Assembly: GCA_949987565.1 (NCBI GenBank)
Contig: OX465113.1
Location: 4,798,547 to 4,862,546, forward strand
Direction of reading: 5' to 3'
Length of the DNA stretch: 64,000 nt
Source of the DNA: Luidia sarsii
Taxonomy: Eukaryota; Echinodermata; Asteroidea; Paxillosida; Luidiidae
Positions 24,867-34,089 of the stretch are shown here, in pieces (position 1 is the first letter of the stretch; each line of letters opens with the position of its first letter). The notes beneath the pieces were generated by a model. It saw only the letters and a program-made list of their open reading frames with translations. It searched no databases and had not been told where the DNA came from. The translations under genes were made by a program, and so were the position numbers.

Positions 24867-25439
24867 TGCATGAAGCATGTTCTCGGAGAAAAAGACTGTC
24901 GTGTATTCAAAATACAATCAAATTTATCCTCAATGCGAAAAACGATTAGTTAATATTTTGTCAATATTCACTACAAGGGCTGGTCAATGATATGCGGCGA
25001 CCATTCAAAGGGCTTCGGTCTCCTACAATGTGTACACTAAAGACATGCAAGTTCACGATGCAGGTTCTGGTAATTTTGTTTTTACCGTATATTAACGTAT
25101 ATACGTGTACTTCGCGCCTGTATGGTATTCTAAATCGGCTTATTTGAAAACGTAAAAATGCACATTTCAAGTAAAGGTAGATGGAATGCTGGTAACTCAG
25201 ACACCAAGAACGACCAAAACGCTGGCCGGGTTGTTATTAGTCTCTTTTTGACTCATTTCTCTTAAGATGTAAACCACTTTCGTATTGAAAAAAGTGGTGC
25301 CGTGTTGTATAAGGTGTGTTTGAAGAACGTTGAAGCATGGAGCAATAGCTCCATGGCTAAAGCATACATCTAGGCCTATAGATATTTGATTGCACATTTA
25401 ACTATCCACACGACTGTACACATAATTTAGTACGTTTTG

Positions 25440-26060
25440 TATAATGTTGCAGTAAGCCTATAAATAGTCCTGTATAATAAAACAAATGGGGTAGGTGTGA
25501 TAAATTTCACTTATAGGCCTATACAATCGATTTGTCTATGTTGCAATAAGCCTATAGGCCCGTATAACAGAAAAATGTAGTAGGTGTGATATATTATTTC
25601 ACTTATAGGCCTATACAATCGATTTGACTATGTTGCAATAAGCCTATAGGCCCGTGTAACAGAAAAATGTAGTAGGTGTGATATATTTTACTTATAGGCC
25701 TATACAATCGATCTGTCTATGTTGCAATAAGCCTATAGGCCCGTATAACAGAAAAATGTAGTATAGGTGTGATATATTTCACTTATAGGCCTATACAATC
25801 GATTTGTCTATGTTGCAATAAGCCTATAGGCCCGTATAACAGAAAAATGTAGTAGGTGTGGTATATTTCACTTATAGGCCTATACAATCGATTTGTCTAT
25901 GTTGCAGTAAGCCTAGGCCTATAGGCCTGTTTAACAGAAAAATGTAGTAGGTGTGATATATTTGACTTATAGGCCTATACAATCGATTTGTCTATGTTGC
26001 AATAAGCCTATAGGCCCGTATAACAAAAAAATGTAGTAGGTGTGATATATTTGACGTGGA
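25440..26060. repeat. 89-bp tandem repeat rich in AGGCCTAT
   Basis: About 6.5 copies of a unit with cttataggcctatacaatcg, atttgtctatgttgcaataa, gcctataggcccgtataaca and gaaaaatgtagtaggtgtga. They differ by single bases. A single related unit lies downstream of the second lectin gene at about 35500-35620, so the unit belongs to the duplicated lectin 3' flank. Confidence 0.92.
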
Positions 26061-26179
26061 GTAAAGCACCCGTACGTCGAATAAATTTAAGCAAACTTTC
26101 AACTTTCATAGCATCTAGGAATTTTTTTAAAAGAAAGCTAAAGAAATAAATTATTTACATTAGTTTCATCAAGTGAAAT

Positions 26180-26418
26180 TTGACCCGGCACAGCATAATG
26201 AGGAATAACCCCACTTTTAAGATTTTAAGGTTTTCTAATGATGTGAAAGGGTATACCATTAACTTTCAAATGATATCAAAATATAATATCCTCTAAGATT
26301 TAACATTTCCGAAAAAAATTGATTTGTTATCGAATTGTGAAGATACTTTAACTTCAGGCGTTGTTTACTCAAAAAGTGTTTTGGTGGGATATACCTCATG
26401 TCGTTGTGCCGTTGTCAC
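26180..26418. mobile_element. MITE, short copy of the 57.8-kb element
   Basis: The left end tgacccggcacagcataatg and right end gttgtgccgttgtcac form worn inverted ends. The interior (gaggaataaccccactttt, gatgtgaaagggtatac, aaaaagtgttttggtggg) matches the 57781-58212 copy. Confidence 0.75.
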
Positions 26419-26654
26419 AAATGAGATTCAGCAATGTAAATGTATAATACTAATAGTCATGCACTTTGCATAATATGAAATAACGCATTATGACTATAAC
26501 GAATGCTGTAAAGGTTTTACTGTTTTAAGCAATGGCAAGCCAGCTATAGTTTCTTTCATTCATTGGAATTAATTTCATTTGAACAAAAAAAGAATTAGAT
26601 AGGAATTTCAGTATGAATGGAAATAGGTTTTTTTTGTCCTGAATAGTTTGCGGA

Positions 26655-27215
26655 ATGGGATGAAGGCAATCAAACCTGCTCTGACATTGCCGGTATCATG
26701 GCGGTGCCCGACTCCTCAGATCATCATCAGTTCATCTGGGACATGTTTACAGCATCCGGTCGAGATGGGGCGTTTGGCCTGAATGTAACGACAAGAAGGA
26801 AGAAGTGGAGACATTGGATGCAGGCTGGAAATGGTTTGGAGTGCAGCTACCTCGAGTGGGCACCTAACGAGCCATGGATAAAAGACAGAATTTGTGTGCA
26901 GATGTGGGAAGCTGAGGAAGGACACATGGATGATACTGAATGTTAATGGCCCATAGCTATAATCTGTGAGTTTCCTGCCATGCCAAACATAACCTGCAAT
27001 CGGGAGTATACTGGTAGCCACTTCACTGTTGATTGCCTGACCAGTCACTTCATCAAGGATCTCCCGGCCAAGATTCCCCTCGTCAAGGATTTAGTGTCTC
27101 AGGGTCAGCCCCAAGGGAGAGGATCTGTCATCTCACTCCATGCAGTTAATGGAATGGACGTTCAAACATATTTTTTTATGCCAAAGAATGTCGTGTATTT
27201 GGAATTTAGAATATG
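26655..27215 (+). pseudogene. C-type lectin fragment 3, lacks N-terminus
   Basis: It starts at the WDEGNQ region without a signal peptide. A 1-nt deletion near 26765 and a 4-nt insertion near 26810 put about 18 codons in another frame, then the frame is regained (EWAPNEP, CVQMW). A TAA at 26944-26946 stops it just before the last CTLD cysteine. Tail homology (FTVDCLTSHFIKDLPAKIP) runs on to about 27110, where a deletion ends it. It is more diverged than the other copies and keeps EPW where the intact genes have QPS. Confidence 0.88.
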
Positions 27216-27309
27216 ATTTATATTAATGTACTTTATTCTTTTATCTATAGGATTGTTCAAATGTTTATTAGGTTGTTTATTGGAAGTTTTTTAACTGTTC
27301 ATGTAATAT

Positions 27310-29030
27310 TTGTCCAATTGGTATGGAATTCCATCTCTGCCAAGTTACGCGGCGCATGTTTCGCATTCATACCCGGTTCTCTCATCAACTGACATGCGCC
27401 GTCCACGGCGCATAGTCGCGTCGTGCCGTCGCATAGTTGCGTCGTGCCGTCGCATCGTCGCATCATCGCATCGTCGCAGATCGTCGCATTGTCGCATCGT
27501 CGCATTGTCGCATCGTCGCATTGTCGCATCGTCGCATTTTGATGAAGGCCTGTCTTAAGTTTCGCCAAGTGAGGCCGCACAAGCTTCTGAGTTCATGTTA
27601 ATTAATGCAAAGGCCTACTCAACTAGGCAGTGTATATTTTGCCGGCACCGGCTTTCTTCTTGCAAACGCTATTCTACCGGTCCCTTACTCTGATTTGTAA
27701 AGATTCATGCAAAAGCTTAATGTATAATATCAAAATGAAAGACCTCTGGCCAACCGGCATGACACAATGCAAATTGGCCGATCAGAGTATTAAAGGGACC
27801 GGCAGAGTTACATGGTATAGAGGCCTAGGCCTATTTCCCATCCTGAAACTCAGATTGTGAATATGATATAAACTGTACAAAGAAAAAAAATGGCACATGA
27901 TGGCAAATAACTGAACGGTCTGAAAAGTTAAAACTGATCCTCTTCTGGAAAATAAGTTAGTAACGAATATCAAAATACAAGTCAATCAAACATTATCATC
28001 AAAATGCATTAGGCCTATGTGTTATGTGAATTAATACTGTAGAGCAGGCTTAAATACGAATGAGTAGGGTGGACCGTGTTCAATCGTTGGAACATCAACT
28101 TGTAGTTTTGTATCAAGTGAACTCTTGCTATGGTCATGTAATCTGAGTGACCACTTAACAAATGAGCGGCTGTATTATTTAGTATTTAATTGTGTTAGTG
28201 GTTTATACATGGAGGTAGAAACGGGGGGTAGAAGCTACCGTCCAACTTTTTCGAATTGCAATATGTTCGGCAAGCATGCCTTATTAGATCAGTAGCTGGT
28301 ACATTTCAAAAGGACACTTTCCTCTTGGCAGCGCAGATTTAACAGCGTATAATTTGAGGTCGTAGGCCTATGCATTAAAATGGACTAAGAAGCTTGTGCG
28401 CCCTTGGCGAAACTCAAGACAGGCCTTTATCAAAATGCGACGATGCGACGATGCGACGGTGCGACGGCACGACCCAACTATATGCGACGATGCGACGATG
28501 CGACGATGCGACGGCACGACGCAACTATGCGACGGCACGACGCAACTATGCGACGGCACGACGCAACTATGCGACGGCACGACGCAACTATGCGACGGCA
28601 CGACGCGACTATGCGCCGTCGGCGGCATAAGCAGCTAGAGACCCTGAAAAATAAAATGCGACGATGCGATTATGCGACGGCAGGACGCAACTATGCAACG
28701 GCACGACGCAACTATGCGACGGCACGACGCAACTATGCGACGGCACGACGCGACTATGCGCCGTCGGCGGCATAAGCAGCTAGAGACCCTGAAAAATAAA
28801 ATGCGACGATGCGATTATGCGACGGCAGGACGCAACTATGCAACGGCACGACGCGACCATGCTATACGGCACGACGCGACGCCGAAAAGGTCCTATACAC
28901 ACAGTGCAAAAAGGGGCGACGGCACGACGCGACTATGCGCCGTGGACTGCGCATGTTTGAGAGATCCGGGTATAAATACGAAACATGCGCCGCGTAACTT
29001 GGCAGTGATGGAATTCCATACATTGGTTAA
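27310..29030. mobile_element. Foldback element with minisatellite-bearing inverted arms
   Basis: The left arm (about 27310-27620) and right arm (about 28360-29030) are reverse complements. Shared parts run outside to inside: tatggaattccat, gccaagttacgcggcgcatg, tttcg-att-atacccgg, cacggcgcatagtcgcgtcg, an inner GCGACG-type array, ttttgat-aaggcctgtctt, ttcgccaag and cacaagcttct. The right-arm array is expanded, with 21-bp units acgcaactatgcgacggcac and a 144-bp duplication at about 28607-28853. The middle is about 740 bp with no clear gene. Drosophila FB and sea-urchin TU foldback elements have this plan. No target duplication was found. Confidence 0.8.
27640..27815. mobile_element. Degenerate hairpin element inside the foldback core
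   Basis: cttgcaaacgctattctacc and ggtcccttactctgat pair imperfectly with atcagagtattaaagggacc. The same words form the hairpin at 54.08-54.28 kb, so this is a diverged member of that family. Confidence 0.5.
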
Positions 29031-29127
29031 TTCCTAGAAAATGTTTATGAGTGTTTTTTTGCAAAGATTCCTTATATATTATCTAGAAAAGAAAACATAT
29101 ATGGATCGCAAAGAAAAATAAGTGGGG

Positions 29128-29133
29128 GCCCTA
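29128..29133. other. Target-site duplication GCCCTA (left)
   Basis: The six bases directly outside the left terminal inverted repeat. The identical six bases follow the right repeat at 32871-32876. A 6-bp duplication is the size reported for Polintons. Confidence 0.85.
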
Positions 29134-29311
29134 AGTAGTGTTGTTTCCGCATTTGACCTCGTTTTCCGGTGGAGGATCTGGATCCTCATTGAGGATCACA
29201 GCGGTGACCCCAACGAGGATCATAAAAGGGGTCGCGTGGTGACCCTACTGAGGATTATGAAAATGTGGTGACGTTACGAAACCGATCAATGGATATCAAT
29301 CGATAACAATA
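29134..29311 (+). repeat. Left terminal inverted repeat, 178 bp
   Basis: Identical, base for base as read by eye, to the reverse complement of 32693-32870. It contains ggatcctcattgaggatc, an inner palindromic word, and tggatatcaatcgataac near its inner edge. Confidence 0.92.
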
Positions 29312-29841
29312 GGCTGAATTTATTGGGGCGATACGTGTCTGGGCATGTTCCCCAGCATTTCGGTAATGTTATAAGCGCTGAGTATAAGAAACGGGAATTT
29401 TTTAAGTAAGTAAAATGGACTATACTTCGGAACTCTATACTTGACACCGTTGATTTTGTTTTCTTCTTTCTATTTTTTTTAATTTTTTTTATGTGTGTTA
29501 AAAACAAGACCGCACTTCGGTAAATAGTATGGTCTGAAGACGTTTGTGGACTTATTTCATTTCGAAATGCATGTGCAGAGACACGTAGTTTTAGTATTCC
29601 CCTATAGTCAAGCAAAGCAAAACAAAAACAAACACGCGTATACACAACTAAATGAAAGACGACACTAGTTGCCTAAAACCAACCGGAACTCATCAGAACA
29701 TTCTTTATGTGGTCAACGGGCGATTTAGAGTTTGAAGTATTTTATTCAACTCTTCTACACGTGTAACAACAATAACAAAATGGCCAAAACAGGCATGTGT
29801 GTGATGGGGCAGGTCTTGACAAATGTATATCTGACAATGCA

Positions 29842-30119
29842 ATGGATTAGAACAGTCTCGGATATAGGTTCTCACAAGATATAAATGAATTACATGTTAT
29901 AACAACAACAATTATAAAAAGAATTCAGAACTCAATGATTCATTAAAATCAACCAACTTTCAAAATCACAAGTCAAGAAAAAAGAAAAAAAAAGAAAAAA
30001 AAAGAAGAAGAATGGATTAGTGCAGTCTCGGGTATAGGCTCTCACAAGATATAAATGAATTACATGTAATAACAACAACAACAATTATAAAAAGAATTCA
30101 GAACTAATGATTCATTAAA
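29842..30119 (+). repeat. Direct repeat of about 108 bp inside the element
   Basis: Copies at 29842-29947 and 30012-30119 share cagtctcgg-tatagg, tctcacaagatataaatgaa, ttacatgt-ataacaacaa and aaaaagaattcagaact. An A-rich aagaaaaaaa stretch separates them. They lie between the left terminal repeat and the unknown gene. No protein is supported in 29312-30210. Confidence 0.88.
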
Positions 30120-30218
30120 AGGTGACGTCATCGTTCTTTACATGAGCAAACGGGCGATGAGGAAGAAAATGTGGTGGCCCTGAAAAGGGCCGTTTGGGTT
30201 GGTTAAAGATTTATCCGA

Positions 30219-30713
30219 CTAGATGAACTTTCCACAGCCCATTTTCCTGAGAAAGAGGAACATCTCCAGGTCGATAAACGGATTCTTGAATTTCCGGTAA
30301 CGTCGGCGGGCTTCTTGCTCCGAGATGCGAGGATCTTGCCTGATGATGCCTCGTTGGAGCAGACGGGTGGCCAGGAGATTTATTTTGCTCCGCAACTCTT
30401 CGAGGTGGAGATACGGGTAGCGGTTTTCCGTTTCGTCTTCGTACCTCCACACAAGGTCGAAGAGCCGGGCAGGGGAAAATACCTCGTCTGTGTTTTTTAT
30501 GGGTTGACTGTAGCGGAAGCAAGCCTCTTCTGCTGAAATAAAAAGATGATGTGTGACGAGCCCCTCATATTGAAGTAACCCCACAAGGGTGCTGATCTTC
30601 CGTCTGATTTGCTCGAGGTGGGTGCATGAATGTCCGTCCTCAATATCTTGCTCATACTTCTCCAAAAGGTATTGGAGACGGTTCTGGTGGGAAAATTCTT
30701 CGTAGTTGTTCAT
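30219..30713 (-). CDS. Unknown protein with two internal repeats, in the Polinton-like element
   Basis: 164 residues with no recognised family. Two tandem copies of a roughly 50-residue unit are visible. Copy 1 (about 18-69) has LEKYEQD, HLEQIRRKI, LLQYEG and SAEEACFRY. Copy 2 (about 85-138) has VWRYEDE, HLEELRSKI, LLQRG and SEQEARRRY. The shared pattern is YE, HLE-x-[IL]-R-x-KI, a leucine-rich helix, then EA-x2-RY. This predicts a small all-helical repeat protein, and such helices could bind DNA or protein. The C-terminus is basic (RRRYRKFKN) and then hydrophobic (LEMFLFLRKMG). It is on the same strand as the zinc-finger gene, about 790 bp downstream of it. The start is ATG 30713. The stop gives a compact product with no sign of an intron. 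Confidence 0.65.
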   Translation of the reverse strand: MNNYEEFSHQNRLQYLLEKYEQDIEDGHSCTHLEQIRRKISTLVGLLQYEGLVTHHLFISAEEACFRYSQPIKNTDEVFSPARLFDLVWRYEDETENRYPYLHLEELRSKINLLATRLLQRGIIRQDPRISEQEARRRYRKFKNPFIDLEMFLFLRKMGCGKFI

Positions 30714-30879
30714 ATTGTAGGCCGGTGCAGTTGTGTTCAGTCCGAAGATGGAACGCGTAATGATCGTCTGCGAGGGTGACAGGGCACATTGAATCGGTGC
30801 TAGGTGAGTTGTTACTACAAGTCCGAGTCAAGGGGACATTAGTCTCGATCGAACAAAACAAAGAGGGCTTAATCATGGA

Positions 30880-31085
30880 CCGTCTCTATTGGAAAGAACG
30901 ATGAGGGGGTAATGAGCGACCTGCACGTCTCTATCGGACCAAACAAAGAGGGGGATAATCAGGGACCTACACGCCTCTATTGGACAGAACGACGAGGGGT
31001 AATGCGGGGCCCGCAAATCTCTCTCGGGCAGGACAAAGAGGGATCTGTGAGTGTCTATCGGACAGAACAAAGAGGGAATCTAGAA
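30880..31085. repeat. Degenerate 50-60-bp repeats upstream of the unknown gene
   Basis: About four copies of a unit with ctctattggacagaacaaag, gaggggtaat and gacctacacg. They lie directly 5' of the minus-strand gene at 30713 and could be part of its promoter. Confidence 0.6.
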
Positions 31086-31274
31086 GGCTGAATGTTATTG
31101 ATGTCGGATCAATGCCGGCCACGAACAGTGTCAGTAATTCTAATGAAGGTATATTGTCCGATTGACGTATTTGAGCGCGGTCGTGGAAGTCTTCAAGAGA
31201 CTTGACTGCTTGCAGTCGGCAACGCACTCATCGTCATCTGTGCATCCATCTAAAAACATCAAACAGGAATCGGG

Positions 31275-31475
31275 ACCTGCTTATTGTACTCATGCACCTG
31301 CTCATGTTGCTCATCGACCTGCTCATTGTACTCGTCCACCTGCTCATTTTGCTCATTCACTTGCTCATTTTGCTCATTCACGTACTCATTTTGCTCATTT
31401 CCTGCTCATTTTGCTCATGTTGCTCATTTCCTGCTCATTTTGCTCATCGACCTGCTCATTTTGCTCTCATAAAGA
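31275..31475. repeat. TGCTCAT repeat array, 3' side of the zinc-finger gene
   Basis: Units such as cctgctcattttgctcattc and tgttgctcat. The same heptamer, in reverse orientation, forms the 32331-32693 array on the other side of the gene. Confidence 0.88.
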
Positions 31476-31502
31476 AATAGGATTCTCTAATCCTTACCAT
31501 CT

Positions 31503-32234
31503 CTAACTTTTTCTTCCGCTTTCATCATGTTGGAACAAGCCGAGAAATTCGGCATGGTGTTTAACCATTACCCTGTCCAGGACCTTGTCAACTTCCATGC
31601 CTTTATCTAGTTTTTCTTTGAGATCTGCGAGAATAACTTGGTGGGTTTCATTTTCTTCAAGATGCAAGAAACTTGACAGGAAATCCTTGTAGTTGTCAAA
31701 GAAGATTCTCTTTACTGCCCAGCAGGTTTTCCTATTGGCTTTGTCTTCGGCTTCATCTTCGTCCATACCATTGTCGATGTACTTCTCGTGTTTCTCATTC
31801 CACATATCTTTGGTTGCCTCTTTGGCCTCTTTCAACCAGTCTTGGTAAGCGATATTATCTTCCAGTTCAGAGCTGGACCCATCTTCTTCCGACAAGTCAT
31901 CGTCAGTTTCTTCCTCTGATTCGTCATCACTCTCCTCCAAATCGTCACCATCATCCTTAGATTCAGTCCCGTCACCATCAATTGTAGATTCAGTTCCGCT
32001 ACTGTCTGTTTCCGAATCCTGACATCTACGCCTTTTAAATCCCGGTTCATAATCTTCTACGTTAGAATTGGCTAATCGAAATGTTCTTATGTTACGATCA
32101 TCGTCAATGTCGTCCATTTTCGATTCACCCGCAACGTGTGCATTTTCTTCATGTCTTCGAAGGTTATATCGCCGACTATAGCTTTTGCTGCAGCGATGAC
32201 AAGCATAGCGTTTTAGCCCAGAAATAGTATTCAT
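31503..32234 (-). CDS. C2H2 zinc-finger acidic protein of the Polinton-like element
   Basis: 243 residues from ATG 32234 (MNTISGLKRY). Residues 10-33 form one classical C2H2 finger, CHRCSKSYSRRYNLRRHEENAH, with C-x2-C-x12-H-x4-H spacing. Next come a basic patch (FKRRR), a long acidic Asp/Glu/Ser stretch at about 75-135, and a helical, mixed-charge C-terminal domain (DWLKEAKEAT, MDEDEAEDKA, FFDNYKDFLSSFLHLEENE, LDKGMEVDKV). Similar finger-plus-acid-plus-helix proteins are, as I recall, scattered in marine invertebrate genomes without assigned function. DNA binding is probable from the finger; the element's ends are an obvious candidate target, but that is inference. An upstream in-frame ATG at 32321 would add 29 residues, but a TATA-like word lies inside that stretch, so 32234 is preferred. 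Confidence 0.78.
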   Translation of the reverse strand: MNTISGLKRYACHRCSKSYSRRYNLRRHEENAHVAGESKMDDIDDDRNIRTFRLANSNVEDYEPGFKRRRCQDSETDSSGTESTIDGDGTESKDDGDDLEESDDESEEETDDDLSEEDGSSSELEDNIAYQDWLKEAKEATKDMWNEKHEKYIDNGMDEDEAEDKANRKTCWAVKRIFFDNYKDFLSSFLHLEENETHQVILADLKEKLDKGMEVDKVLDRVMVKHHAEFLGLFQHDESGRKS

Positions 32235-32292
32235 GATGTTTACTCGTGGAGTGTCGATCTCCAAATGGGAAGATATGTTTAAAATTGGGCAA

Positions 32293-32298
32293 TATATA
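32293..32298 (-). promoter_or_regulatory. TATA box of the zinc-finger gene
   Basis: On the minus strand tttatatattg lies about 60 bp upstream of ATG 32234, between the start and the repeat array that borders the right terminal repeat. Confidence 0.5.
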
Positions 32299-32330
32299 AA
32301 TGTCCTGTTTTCTGTCCTCATTCAGGTGAA

Positions 32331-32693
32331 ATGAGCAGAAATGAGCAGAAATGAGCAGAAATGAGCAGAAATGAGCAGAAATGAGCAGAAATGAGCAGAC
32401 ATGAGTAGAAATGAGCAGAAATGAGCAGAAATGAGCAGAAATGAGCAGAAATGAGCAGAAATGAGCACAGACATGAGCAGACATGAGTAGAAATGAGCAG
32501 ACATGAGCAGAAATGAGCACAGACATGAGTAGAAATGAGCAGACATGAGTAGAAATGAGCAGACATGAGTAGAAATGAGCAGACATGAGCAAAAATGAGC
32601 AAACATGAGCAAAAAATGAGCAAACATGAGCAGACATGAGCAGACATGAGCAGACATGAGCAGACATGAGCAGACATGAGCAGACATGAGCAT
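32331..32693. repeat. 10-bp ATGAGCAGAA array
   Basis: About 36 copies of atgagcagaa with atgagcagac and atgagtagaa variants. It ends exactly at the inner border of the right terminal repeat. Overlapping ORFs rich in S, H, C, L and F on the minus strand are artefacts. Confidence 0.95.
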
Positions 32694-32870
32694 ATTGTTA
32701 TCGATTGATATCCATTGATCGGTTTCGTAACGTCACCACATTTTCATAATCCTCAGTAGGGTCACCACGCGACCCCTTTTATGATCCTCGTTGGGGTCAC
32801 CGCTGTGATCCTCAATGAGGATCCAGATCCTCCACCGGAAAACGAGGTCAAATGCGGAAACAACACTACT
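32693..32870 (-). repeat. Right terminal inverted repeat, 178 bp
   Basis: Reverse complement of 29134-29311. It is followed by the second GCCCTA at 32871-32876. Confidence 0.92.
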
Positions 32871-33352
32871 GCCCTATAAGTGATACATTCTTTTAAATAA
32901 TGTGGTGCAGTAAGATGATAGATTGGATGACTTCAAATACAAATGACAACATGTATCTCATTATCATTGCATTGCATTATCATAGCACTGCAACGCCAAG
33001 TGCTCTGCAAATTATTTCCATCTTGCGTTTTTTTGTATAATAATGGTTCAAGAGTGAAATTACACGTTGGTAGACTCCCTCCCCGATCAAGGACGATGGT
33101 GAAAGAATAACAATGTCCATGAAGTAACCATGGTAGCAAGATCCATAATCACAAACGCAATGTACATGACCGGTCGTTGTGAGGAACCAACAGGAAGAAA
33201 AAACGGCTGTAACGTGAGAGACGGCATTTCATTCCCATCCGTGTAGAGGTTTCGATGGTATCAAAGATCAAATCTTAATGAATATAATCATCGGGACCAT
33301 CGCCAGCTGTCAGTTTGTTTAGAGAACAAAGTACAGAACAATCAAACTAACA

Positions 33353-34048
33353 ATGAAGTTAACCTGGATAAACCTTGCCATCATGACAGCGTGCGTTCAC
33401 GCCCAGCCATGCCAGCCTGGTCAAGAACTATTCGGTGATTCTTGCTACAAACTGCTGACAAAGGCAATGACGTGGAATGAAGGCAATCAAGCCTGCTCTG
33501 ACATGGGCGGTATCATGGCGGTGCCCGACTCCTCAGATGAGCATTGGTTCATCTGGGGCATGCTTCGAGCAGCCGGTCGAGGTGGGGATGCTTGGACTGG
33601 TTGTAACGACAAGAAGGAAGAAGGCCGTTGGATGTACCCTGGAAATGGTGCAGAGTGCCGCAACCTTCTGTGGGGTACAGGACAACCCAGCTCCAAATGG
33701 CAAGATTGTGCACAACTAGAGGATCGCTATAATGGACTCCTTAATGACGAAAGCTGTGGCGGAACCGTAACTATTATCTGTGAGTTCCCTACCATGCTGC
33801 CCAATATAAGCTGCCTCTGGGAGTCTACTGGCAATAACCGCTTCACAGTCGATTGCCTGACCAGTCACTTCATCAAGGATCTCCCGGCCAAGATTCCCCT
33901 CATCAAGGACTTAGTGTCCCAGGGTCATCCCCAATGGCGCTCCCTCAATCTACGCCATGACAACCGTGGGGAGAGGATCTGCCGTCTCACTCAAATTACT
34001 GGAACGGACGACAAGGTGGATCATTCTTGCTTTTATTTTTATTTTTAA
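33353..34048 (+). CDS. Secreted C-type lectin, second intact gene
   Basis: 231 residues, single exon. The signal peptide MKLTWINLAIMTACVHA differs from the 24-kb gene up to residue 11. From ACVHA onward the two proteins are almost identical, including the QPS and LND positions in place of the usual sugar-binding residues and the 85-residue cysteine-bearing tail ending CFYFYF. The 5' flank is unrelated to the 24-kb gene but matches that of the broken copy at 38.46 kb (cgatcaaggacgatggtgaaagaa, aacgtgagag-acggca, tcatcgggaccatcg). The two genes therefore have different promoters on nearly the same coding body. The 3' UTR keeps aatgcatgaagcat and ttctcggagaaaaagactgt, as in the 24-kb gene. Confidence 0.88.
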   Translation: MKLTWINLAIMTACVHAQPCQPGQELFGDSCYKLLTKAMTWNEGNQACSDMGGIMAVPDSSDEHWFIWGMLRAAGRGGDAWTGCNDKKEEGRWMYPGNGAECRNLLWGTGQPSSKWQDCAQLEDRYNGLLNDESCGGTVTIICEFPTMLPNISCLWESTGNNRFTVDCLTSHFIKDLPAKIPLIKDLVSQGHPQWRSLNLRHDNRGERICRLTQITGTDDKVDHSCFYFYF

Positions 34049-34089
34049 TGCATGAAGCATATGTTCTCGGAGAAAAAGACTGTCGTGTA

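Larger units (their letters stand above)
29134..32870. mobile_element. 3.7-kb two-gene Polinton-like element
   Basis: Perfect 178-bp terminal inverted repeats (29134-29311 and 32693-32870) start AGTAGTGTTG and end with its complement. A perfect 6-bp duplication GCCCTA flanks them. Polintons/Mavericks are known for 6-bp duplications and terminal repeats starting AG, but measure 15-20 kb with DNA polymerase B, integrase, protease and capsid genes, none of which is here. The element carries two minus-strand genes (31503-32234 and 30219-30713) and several private repeats. Identical arms and an intact duplication suggest recent movement, presumably by enzymes supplied from a full-length relative. 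The alternative is an unrelated DNA transposon class that also makes 6-bp duplications. Confidence 0.82.

Noticed and set aside
27310..27580. Left half of the foldback element as a separate repeat
   Set aside because: Its reverse complement, with the same order of segments, lies at 28360-29030, so the two belong to one structure.
28394..29037. MRRHDAT-type repeat ORFs
   Set aside because: Frames through the GCGACG minisatellite of the foldback arm; the same sequence is open in several frames.
29286..29645. A 119-residue minus-strand ORF next to the left terminal repeat
   Set aside because: Its end runs into the terminal repeat, its composition looks random and no motif is visible. A small gene cannot be excluded.
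32176..32693. Three overlapping minus-strand ORFs rich in S, H, C, L and F
   Set aside because: Translations of the 10-bp ATGAGCAGAA array in three frames.
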